This document shows, one piece after another, positions 1 to 6,656 of a stretch of DNA of 9,373 bases. The position numbers and the translations under genes are program-made. Origin of the DNA: JAWVZH01 sp033722295 (lineage in GTDB: Bacteria; Bacteroidota; Bacteroidia; Chitinophagales; Saprospiraceae); NCBI GenBank assembly GCA_033722295.1, contig JAWVZH010000121.1, positions 1 through 9,373 on the forward strand, given 5' to 3'. The first letter of the stretch is position 1, and every line of letters starts with the position of its first letter. The notes under the pieces are model-generated. The model saw only the letters and a list, made by a program, of their open reading frames with translations, was not told the origin of the DNA and made no database searches.

Positions 1-2
1 AG

Positions 3-116
3 GATTCAGACTGGAAGACCAGAATTATTCGGACTACCTTACTTGCCGCTGTGATACGAGCCATACGAGCAGGTCAGCGGAAAGATGATTACGGTTTTAA
101 CGAAGCACTTGTTTAA
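3..116 (+). CDS. C-terminal end of an unidentified protein (5' part outside window)
   Basis: A reading frame is open from the left edge and stops at TAA (114-116), leaving 37 visible codons. The peptide ends in GQRKDDYGFNEALV and has a basic, amphipathic stretch before it (RTTLLAAVIRAIRAGQRK). Its composition looks like real protein, but an open run of this length also arises by chance fairly often. I do not recognise the family and propose no function. It runs toward the efflux operon, so the two transcription units converge. Confidence 0.4.
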   Translation, partial: DSDWKTRIIRTTLLAAVIRAIRAGQRKDDYGFNEALV

Positions 117-261
117 CAAATAGCAAAAAACAAATTGGCGAAACGTAAATTTCAATTTCAAACACTGTATAACGTCAGTATCAATAATCTTGAGCTTTGG
201 AAATCAAACGCTTTACACTCGTGATCTAATGTCAACCATAACTGCTCATTCTCTGACCCCT
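117..261. other. Convergent intergenic spacer, no clear terminator
   Basis: This 145-base, AT-rich spacer separates the plus-strand partial gene from the minus-strand RND pump gene. A terminator for one or both units would be expected here. I see only very short inverted repeats, such as ACTG/CAGT near 164-177, and no GC-rich stem followed by a T run on either strand. No reading frame in it looks like a gene. Confidence 0.5.
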
Positions 262-3200
262 TTATCGAGATCTTGATGTCGCTAAAAGTTTGTAAACAGA
301 CGGAATAACCACCAGATTCAAGATCGTAGAACTTATCAGGCCTCCGAGAATAACAATGGCCATTGGACTTTGAATTTCATTTCCTGCTTCACCTCCCGCA
401 AGGGCCAATGGAATAAGAGCGAGACCGGTGGTCAGCGCGGTCATCAGGATCGGATTGAGGCGGTCGATAGAACCATAGATGATAGTATTATATAGTGAAT
501 TACCCTGACGTTTCAAGACCTGGTAACGGCTGACGAGCAGAATACCGTTCCGGGCGGCAATACCGAATAAACTGATGAATCCGATGGTCGAGGCGATGGA
601 GATAATGCCAGATGTAAACTGCACGATCAAAATGCCACCGATCAGAGCGAGCGGTAAATTGATCAGGACTATACCAGCCAATTTAAAATCTTTGAACTCA
701 GAATAAAGGAGAAAGAATATGATCAAAATGGCTGCCAGAGAGGTCAGCATTAGCATTCTTGTGGCCTGCGCTTCACTTTCAAATTGACCTCCATATTCTA
801 TGCGATAGTTCTCAGGCAAAGTTATATTTTCATCAACAGTAGCCATTATTTCATTAACAACACTCCGCAGATCTCTTCCGGCAACGTTGGCTGAGACAAC
901 GATCTTCCTTTGTACATTCTCCCGGCTGACAGAGTACGGCGACGCTTCCACCTTGACCTCGGCGACATAATGCAAAGGTATTTTCTGCCCATCCGCGGCA
1001 TCGATGAGCATGTCACTTATGGCTTCAGCAGATCGACGATCATCTTCTTCATATCGAACGATAAGGTCAAAACTTCTTTGTTCCTCAAAAACCTGTCCCA
1101 CACGTTCACCTCCTATGGCAATCTCAATAGACTCCATAAAGTCTCCGACGGGTATGCCATACTTTGCGAGCATGATGCGATTGGGGATGATCCTGAGTTG
1201 TGGTACTTCTATTTGTTGTTCCACATTAAGATCTGTCAGCCCTTCGATATTTTCGATTTCCGATCTGACACTATTACCAAGAGTAAAGAGGCGGTTGAGG
1301 TCAGTGCCGAAGATCTTGATAGCGATATTGGCCCTTGTTCCTGACAGCATGTGATCTATCCTGTGCGATATGGGCTGTCCTATCGAAATATTCGCTCCGG
1401 GTACGGAGCTCAATTGTTGTCTGATTTCTTCGATGAAAGCTTCTTCTTCTCTTTCGCCAGGCGTATAAGACACTTCCACTTCTGACCCATTGACACCCTG
1501 CGAATGCTCGTCTCTTTCCGCTCGACCTGTACGTCTTGCGGTGCCCTTAACCTCCGGTATGTTCAACAAGATACCTTCCACAATATTTCCGACCTTATTC
1601 GATTCTTCGAGTGATGTGCCGGGGGGAGTGACCACGCTGATCACGAGAGAACCTTCATTGAACTGCGGGAGGAAGCTTCTCCCAAGACCCAGCATCACCC
1701 ATATGGATATCCCGAAGAGGACAACAGCCGTAAGTATGACGGTTTTGGGCGCCTCTATCACACGGTCAAGGACCCTGCGATACATCCGGGACAGGTTGCG
1801 TTCCACCCAGCTTCCCCTGGCCTGTTTTTTTAATCTTTCCTCATCGGTAAGCAGGTAGCTGCTAAGTACGGGGGTGACGGTTACGGCGACGAATAGCGAG
1901 GTGAAAATGGCGATGATAAAGGAGATTCCCAGAGGTTCCAACAATCGGCCTTCCATACCACTCAGAAAAAATAACGGTACAAAGGCCGCAATAATGATGA
2001 GCGTGGCGATCAGGATTGAATTACGGATCTCGCTTGAGGCTTCATAGATCACATGCAGTTTACTCACTCTTTCGTCGGCTGGTTTTAGCATGTTCTCCCG
2101 TAGCCTCTTGAAAATATTTTCCACATCGATGATAGCGTCATCTACCAGTGCGCCTATAGCAATTGCCATACCCCCAAGGCTCATGGTATTGATCGTGAAT
2201 CCCATCTGGTTTAGCACAATGATCGTGACGAGGAGGGATAAGGGAATGGCGATCAGAGAGATGACAGTAGTACGCCAGTTGAGCAGAAAGAGGAATAATA
2301 CAAGCGTTACAAACAGTGCGCCCTCGAACAGAGTTCGTTGCAGATTGTCTATGGAAGAACGGATGAAAGTGGATTGCCGAAAGATATGAGTATTGACCTC
2401 CAGACCTTGAGGCAATTGATCCCGTATGTTCGCCATGGCCACATCGATGTCTTCGGTGAGCGTCAGTGTATTTGCGTTGGGTTGTTTCAGTATTGTCAAT
2501 ATAACAGCCGGTTCCTGATCGACGGAGGCATCTCCGATCTTTGGTGAAGGACCAATTGAGACCTCAGCGACATCAGATATCCTCACAGGGATTTCTCCGA
2601 GGCGTTTGATCACCGTCATACCGATCTCTTCCGTGTCGTTGGTCCTTCCTTCACCTTTAATGATATATTGATTGCCGTACTGATTGATGAAACCGCCACT
2701 TGCATTTTTAGTCGAATTACTGACGGCATTGGTCAGCTCCTTTAATGTGACTTCATAATATTTCATTTTCTCCGGGGATGCCAAAACCTGAAATTGCTTG
2801 TATTCACCACCGATGACAATTACCTGGGCTACACCGTTCACAGCCAGCAGCTGAGGCCGAATGACCCAGTCGGCCATGGCGCGTGTTTCCATCTCAGAGA
2901 GGCTGTCCGACCTTATGCTCATCATCATGATCTCTCCCATGATCGATGAGATCGGGGCCAGGATGGGATTTTCCACTCCTGTAGGCAATGCCCCTTCAAG
3001 TGGCGATAGCTTTTCAGCCACGATCTGCCGGGCTTTATAGATATCGGTACCCCATTCGAATTCTGCCCATACAATAGAAAAGCCCATCGCAGATGAGGAG
3101 CGTACTCGCCTCATATTCGGGGCGCCATTCAGGGCAGATTCGATTGGAAAGGTTACAAGTTGTTCAACCTCCTCGGTAGCCATGCCATGTGCCTCAGTCA

Positions 3201-3348
3201 TGACGGTGACGGTAGGTGCCGTGAGATCAGGAAAAACATCAACATCCATTTGCGTGGCAATGTACGTGCCGCTGCCGATGATGATCAGGGTAGCAGCAAG
3301 GACGATCATCCTGTTGTTGAGTGAAAATTGTATGATTCGATTTAGCAT
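262..3348 (-). CDS. Heavy-metal efflux RND permease, CusA/CzcA family
   Basis: This is the inner-membrane, proton-driven pump of a tripartite metal exporter. At 1028 residues it has the normal HME-RND length. Visible parts are TM1 (about 13-32), the first porter segment with FPDLTAPTVTV (39-49), TM2-TM6 (about 341-498), TM7 (about 535-556), the second porter segment, and TM8-TM12 (about 866-1015). TM4 reads AIGALVDDAIIDVEN; D403 aligns with the proton-relay Asp of CusA (D405) and CzcA (D408), and E410 with the conserved Glu. The CzcA-type DFG motif is absent, and D404 and D408 are extra acidic residues. A loop with HRIDHMLSG lies at 662-670. The start is ATG at 3348, 35 bases after the channel gene, with only a weak AAGAAAG upstream. 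It is the last gene of the operon. The family is certain; the exported metal (Cu/Ag or Zn/Co/Cd/Ni) is not. Confidence 0.96.
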   Translation of the reverse strand: MLNRIIQFSLNNRMIVLAATLIIIGSGTYIATQMDVDVFPDLTAPTVTVMTEAHGMATEEVEQLVTFPIESALNGAPNMRRVRSSSAMGFSIVWAEFEWGTDIYKARQIVAEKLSPLEGALPTGVENPILAPISSIMGEIMMMSIRSDSLSEMETRAMADWVIRPQLLAVNGVAQVIVIGGEYKQFQVLASPEKMKYYEVTLKELTNAVSNSTKNASGGFINQYGNQYIIKGEGRTNDTEEIGMTVIKRLGEIPVRISDVAEVSIGPSPKIGDASVDQEPAVILTILKQPNANTLTLTEDIDVAMANIRDQLPQGLEVNTHIFRQSTFIRSSIDNLQRTLFEGALFVTLVLFLFLLNWRTTVISLIAIPLSLLVTIIVLNQMGFTINTMSLGGMAIAIGALVDDAIIDVENIFKRLRENMLKPADERVSKLHVIYEASSEIRNSILIATLIIIAAFVPLFFLSGMEGRLLEPLGISFIIAIFTSLFVAVTVTPVLSSYLLTDEERLKKQARGSWVERNLSRMYRRVLDRVIEAPKTVILTAVVLFGISIWVMLGLGRSFLPQFNEGSLVISVVTPPGTSLEESNKVGNIVEGILLNIPEVKGTARRTGRAERDEHSQGVNGSEVEVSYTPGEREEEAFIEEIRQQLSSVPGANISIGQPISHRIDHMLSGTRANIAIKIFGTDLNRLFTLGNSVRSEIENIEGLTDLNVEQQIEVPQLRIIPNRIMLAKYGIPVGDFMESIEIAIGGERVGQVFEEQRSFDLIVRYEEDDRRSAEAISDMLIDAADGQKIPLHYVAEVKVEASPYSVSRENVQRKIVVSANVAGRDLRSVVNEIMATVDENITLPENYRIEYGGQFESEAQATRMLMLTSLAAILIIFFLLYSEFKDFKLAGIVLINLPLALIGGILIVQFTSGIISIASTIGFISLFGIAARNGILLVSRYQVLKRQGNSLYNTIIYGSIDRLNPILMTALTTGLALIPLALAGGEAGNEIQSPMAIVILGGLISSTILNLVVIPSVYKLLATSRSR

Positions 3349-3383
3349 TACTTTCTTATTTAAGTCCCAAAATCAGGGTCTCA

Positions 3384-4592
3384 TCAATTGCCGGTCCAAT
3401 ACTCGAGTTCGGCACGAATTAGGTTGTATTCATAGAGGGCCTCGAGATACTTTCGTTTCAGTTCGACATCTTCCTCAAGGCTATTGAGATATTCCAGGTA
3501 ACCGATCTCTCCTTCCCGGTATGCTTTATGGTTGACCTCTAACTGTTCCTTTACAAGGGGAAAAAGGTCTTCCCTCAGGTACTTCACGACGTGGCCCTGG
3601 TGATCAAGGCGGTACTGCAGATCACTTATGACCCTGGAAAGCATTTGCCTTTTGGCGTCAATTGCGGCTTGATTCTCCTTAAGCCTGATCTTTGCAGCAT
3701 CTATCTGAGTGTTATAAGCCTTACGGAATAGAGGGATATTCAATCCGATCTGATAGCCAAAAAAAGGAAAGTCGCCCGACACTGTTTGGAGCCTTGCCCC
3801 TGTATTCAGTTGTGGTTGAAGTTTGGACTCCTGGAGAGAGATCATTGAACCTGCAAGATCTTTCCTGGCTTCAAAGATCGCCATATGTGGATTTCCTGCC
3901 CGGGATGTATCGATCCGATCCTCTTCGGATACAATCAATTCGCCTGCGGCATCGTACGGTTCTGTAGAATTGAGCCATTGATTAAAAAGTGACAAAGCGA
4001 TCTGATGCTTTTCTTTGGCGTGCTCTTTATCCAGGCGGGCTTTACCGAGCCTGGTGCGAGCCGCAAGGAGAGGGATCTTACCTGTCTCGCCTGTTTTCAT
4101 CCGTTGCTCTGCAATAGTCATGAATTCCTCATACAGCGCTTCATTTTCCTCGATCAGAGTTTTATCTTCTTTGATATAAAGAAGTTGATAGTAGGCCTTC
4201 TTGACTTCCCATTCGAGTGTCCTGTCAGTAAGCGCAAGTTGCTTGTCGGCAACTTCGGATTGGCTTCTGTAGTAGTTTTTGCGGGCATTTGAAGCTCCCG
4301 GCAGATAAAAATTTTGCTGAACATTCAGGGAATGTATGCCCAACTGTCCATCCGTGTTGAATTCCTCACCTGAAATAAAGATCTGTGCTGGTTGATGCGG
4401 TTGTCCTGATTTTGACAAAGTCCTGAACCGTTCTACGCTCAACTCATCTCTTTTCAGCCCTGCATAATTGGAACGGGCGATGTCGATGGCTTCTTCCAGT
4501 CCGACGGAGGTTTCCTGTGAAAGCAAATTTGCCGACAACAGAAGAAACAGGCTCAGGAAGATGACTATTATTTTCTCTATAAAAATTCTCAT
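3384..4592 (-). CDS. TolC-family outer-membrane efflux channel
   Basis: This is the outer-membrane exit duct of the metal efflux complex. I chose the ATG at 4592, giving 402 residues, because it begins a clear signal peptide (MRIFIEKIIV, then a Leu/Phe-rich core to about residue 25). The frame stays open upstream to 4697, but that would overlap the adaptor gene by 86 bases and put a basic, unstructured stretch before the signal. No lipobox Cys is seen, unlike CusC, so cleavage by signal peptidase I is likely. The protein shows the two-fold TolC repeat: long helical stretches (about 105-205 and 295-400), each preceded by a beta-barrel segment (VQQNFYLPG at 91-99; FGYQIGLNIPLF at 278-289). A GNP turn lies at 233-235. 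It starts 19 bases after the adaptor stop and is followed by the pump gene, so it is the middle member of the trio. Confidence 0.93.
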   Translation of the reverse strand: MRIFIEKIIVIFLSLFLLLSANLLSQETSVGLEEAIDIARSNYAGLKRDELSVERFRTLSKSGQPHQPAQIFISGEEFNTDGQLGIHSLNVQQNFYLPGASNARKNYYRSQSEVADKQLALTDRTLEWEVKKAYYQLLYIKEDKTLIEENEALYEEFMTIAEQRMKTGETGKIPLLAARTRLGKARLDKEHAKEKHQIALSLFNQWLNSTEPYDAAGELIVSEEDRIDTSRAGNPHMAIFEARKDLAGSMISLQESKLQPQLNTGARLQTVSGDFPFFGYQIGLNIPLFRKAYNTQIDAAKIRLKENQAAIDAKRQMLSRVISDLQYRLDHQGHVVKYLREDLFPLVKEQLEVNHKAYREGEIGYLEYLNSLEEDVELKRKYLEALYEYNLIRAELEYWTGN

Positions 4593-4611
4593 TTCTTCGA
4601 CTTTGTAGTGA

Positions 4612-6135
4612 TCAATGCGCATGTCCATGTCCCGGGATCTCTGAAGACATCGAGGCCATCTTAACCTGATAGGCGCCTTTCGTGACGATGTATTCACCTT
4701 CTTTTATTCCTGAAGTTACCTCTACGTTCAATCCGTCCGAAATACCTGTTTTGATCTCCCTCTTCTCAAAAGTTTCACCCGACTTTTGGACAAAAACATA
4801 AGTGGTATTATAATCTTGCATGAGTGCAGATCTCGGGATGACGACTCGGTCTTCTTTTTCTTTTGTCAACAGATACACCTCTACATAGGAGCCGATGATT
4901 ACACCCTCGGGTCTGTCCATCTCAAACCAAACCGGAATGAAACGATGGTCTTTATCCAGAGCATTACCATAGGAAATAAGTCGTCCATTGTGATCCACTG
5001 TCCGAAAGAGTTCGTCCCGATAAATTGTTTTAAAGTGCGCCGACGTCAGGGTTGGAATGATATCTATATACTTCTGGGAGACCTCAGCATGGAGCTGTAC
5101 CTTATTCTGATCCGTGATCTCGACCAGACGTGCTCCTTCTCTGGCAAACTCATTGGGCTTGACATAGATCTTAGTAATGACCCCAGTGAGAGGAGATTTG
5201 ATCCGTGATCCCTGCTTACCGTGATTATCTGATATATTATTCCATTCAGCCAGGGCAATTTCGTATTCGAGTTTTCTTTTTTCGTATTCCTTCTGGCCGA
5301 TAATATTATCTTGTATTAGCGATTCGGCTCTTTCGAAATTAGCTTTTGCCATTTCCAGTTGAGCTTCTTTCTTACGGTACTTTTCCTGAATATTATCTGA
5401 AAGCAGCTCCTGGCTTTTAATGATAAAAAGATCCTGGCCCTTGCTGATCCGACTACCGATCTGAAGATCGGTAGTGACAAAAGATACAAGGCCGCTGCTG
5501 GTTGCTGACACCACAGTCTCATTTCCGGGTGGTGCGGTGATCTTGCCGGATGTTCGTATGGTCTTATGGATGTTCTTGCGATGGACAGGTGTCACGCTGA
5601 AATCCGTTTTCCACGCCTGATCTTTAAGAAAGGTTATGTCTCCGGCATCGGAGCCATCATCACCATTTATAGGCACCTGTTTAGTACTGGAATAAACGAG
5701 AATGCTGTCAACGCTGAAGGTGTCGGTTTGCCTTTGTCTTTTCAGCATGAAGGACAAGCGATGCTTTCCAAATTCTTTGGGAATAAAATGGGATCGAAAG
5801 ATGCCTGGAATTGACAGAAGGGAATCCACATGTTCGTTTGTGACTTGTCCATCCTTGACCAGGCGGATAATGAATGTGCCGCTTTCAACAGGCTTGTAGG
5901 TTTCAAGATCTGTAAAATGAGCGGCATACTCAATCTCATTTCCTTTGACTAACGGATCAATTTCGATGAATAATTCTGTATTTCCGGACCAGAGTGTATA
6001 GGTTATAGCATTGGTTGTTTCTTCTTCATGTCCGTGCTCAGGAGAGTGGCCATTGTGGCGATCCTGTGTTTGGCATCCTGCCACGATCGTCAAAAAGCCT
6101 GCCACCAATAAGGCAGAGTAGTTCCAATATTTCAT
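4612..6135 (-). CDS. Periplasmic adaptor lipoprotein of metal RND efflux (CusB/CzcB type)
   Basis: This membrane-fusion protein links the RND pump to the TolC channel. It has 507 residues, starting at ATG 6135. A lipoprotein signal ends in TIVAGC, with the lipidated Cys at 21. A His-rich mature N-terminus follows (HNGHSPEHGH, 27-36). Residues about 45-150 form a beta-rich domain that resembles YtkA/FixH-type Ig-like folds (my judgement). Next come the barrel-sandwich half motifs (about 192-240 and 311-345), split by an alpha-hairpin coiled coil (about 245-300), then the beta-barrel (about 346-425) and membrane-proximal domain (about 430-492). The C-terminus is again His-rich, ending PGHGHAH. 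It lies 60 bases after the His-rich small gene and 19 bases before the channel gene. His-rich ends suggest metal capture and point to a metal rather than a drug substrate. Confidence 0.95.
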   Translation of the reverse strand: MKYWNYSALLVAGFLTIVAGCQTQDRHNGHSPEHGHEEETTNAITYTLWSGNTELFIEIDPLVKGNEIEYAAHFTDLETYKPVESGTFIIRLVKDGQVTNEHVDSLLSIPGIFRSHFIPKEFGKHRLSFMLKRQRQTDTFSVDSILVYSSTKQVPINGDDGSDAGDITFLKDQAWKTDFSVTPVHRKNIHKTIRTSGKITAPPGNETVVSATSSGLVSFVTTDLQIGSRISKGQDLFIIKSQELLSDNIQEKYRKKEAQLEMAKANFERAESLIQDNIIGQKEYEKRKLEYEIALAEWNNISDNHGKQGSRIKSPLTGVITKIYVKPNEFAREGARLVEITDQNKVQLHAEVSQKYIDIIPTLTSAHFKTIYRDELFRTVDHNGRLISYGNALDKDHRFIPVWFEMDRPEGVIIGSYVEVYLLTKEKEDRVVIPRSALMQDYNTTYVFVQKSGETFEKREIKTGISDGLNVEVTSGIKEGEYIVTKGAYQVKMASMSSEIPGHGHAH

Positions 6136-6170
6136 TTTGAAAGAGACTAGAGTTAAAAAAGTAATTGTCA

Positions 6171-6183
6171 GGGTGAAACACCC
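6171..6183. repeat. Small perfect hairpin between operon genes
   Basis: The plus strand reads GGGTG AAA CACCC, a perfect 5-bp inverted repeat with a 3-base loop. It lies 13 bases after the His-rich gene's stop and 35 bases before the adaptor start in the direction of transcription. On the transcript, a T run (TTTTTT) appears only about 9 bases past the stem, so it is a poor intrinsic terminator. It could be a weak attenuator, an RNA-stability element or chance. Confidence 0.35.
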
Positions 6184-6195
6184 CTAATGAGTAGG

Positions 6196-6609
6196 TCAGG
6201 CGACCGCTGGTGGTGCGCGAAGGGGATTATGATCTGATAGTGTCCTTTGAAGGAGTAATCTGCAATTATCATTGACCTGCTTATCAGCATGTACGATTAA
6301 ACCGGCAGATATAGTTGTGATAGTCGCTAAGAACTGATTATCGAAAAAACTCTTTTGAGATTTAAAGGGATTCGGAATATTCTGAAGTACGAGCTGGTGG
6401 TCGGAGGCATCGTGCTGGACTTCCTGAATGTTGTGAATCAGGTGGCCGAGAAAATGGAACAGGCCAATATGGAAATCATGTACGTGATGAGCATGTTTCT
6501 GATCCGAATGTTGATGGTGCAGGGCATCATGATGTAAGGATTGCGCAGCAACCAACATGAGATATAATCCCAAAAGCGTTCCGCTGAAAAATCTTTTTCT
6601 AAAACTCAC
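6196..6609 (-). CDS. Small His-rich exported protein heading the metal efflux operon
   Basis: The protein has 137 residues, with a basic N-terminus and hydrophobic segment (MSFRKRFFSG, then TLLGLYLMLVAAQS) acting as signal peptide or anchor. It carries 17 His residues, 13 of them between 26 and 59 in clusters such as HHDALHHQHSDQKHAHHVH. The C-terminus ends in PLRAPPAVA, a tail I recall from small proteins beside metal transporters. The start is GTG at 6609: an in-frame stop lies just upstream at 6619-6621, and the first downstream ATG (residue 18) would remove the signal. By position and composition it is likely a periplasmic or membrane-bound metal-binding protein, analogous in role to CzcI or CusF without clear homology to either. 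I infer metal sequestering, delivery to the pump, or modulation of expression. No enzymatic motif is present. It is 60 bases upstream of the adaptor gene, so co-transcription is likely. Confidence 0.8.
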   Translation of the reverse strand: MSFRKRFFSGTLLGLYLMLVAAQSLHHDALHHQHSDQKHAHHVHDFHIGLFHFLGHLIHNIQEVQHDASDHQLVLQNIPNPFKSQKSFFDNQFLATITTISAGLIVHADKQVNDNCRLLLQRTLSDHNPLRAPPAVA

Positions 6610-6613
6610 AATG

Positions 6614-6621
6614 CAAAGTTA
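6614..6621 (-). promoter_or_regulatory. Candidate Bacteroidota -7 element for the metal efflux operon
   Basis: The minus strand reads TAACTTTG, an exact match to the Bacteroidota -7 consensus TAnnTTTG, in the 47-base gap between the pyruvate kinase-like gene and the His-rich gene. The only nearby TTG is 14 bases upstream, too close for a standard -33 element. The box ends 4 bases before the GTG start, so a transcript from it would have almost no leader. A match to this degenerate motif can occur by chance. Confidence 0.3.
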
Positions 6622-6656
6622 AACACCTTTTCTAACAACGAGTCTTGAGGGGATGT

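Noticed and set aside
117..261. Bidirectional terminator between the convergent genes
   Set aside because: No stem longer than about 4 bp with an adjacent T run was found on either strand, so no terminator is annotated.
910..1344. Plus-strand open frame of 144 codons inside the RND pump gene
   Set aside because: It lies entirely opposite the strongly conserved HME-RND coding sequence and shows no recognisable domain. Several other plus-strand frames across the pump are similar shadows.
4593..4697. Longer start for the TolC-family gene, adding 35 residues
   Set aside because: It would overlap the adaptor coding end and bury the signal peptide behind a basic segment. ATG 4592 gives a normal signal peptide and a 19-base spacing.
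6619..6637. GTTA-N11-TAAC inverted repeat upstream of the His-rich gene as an operator
   Set aside because: The arms are only 4 bp, AT-rich and not extendable, and such matches are expected by chance.
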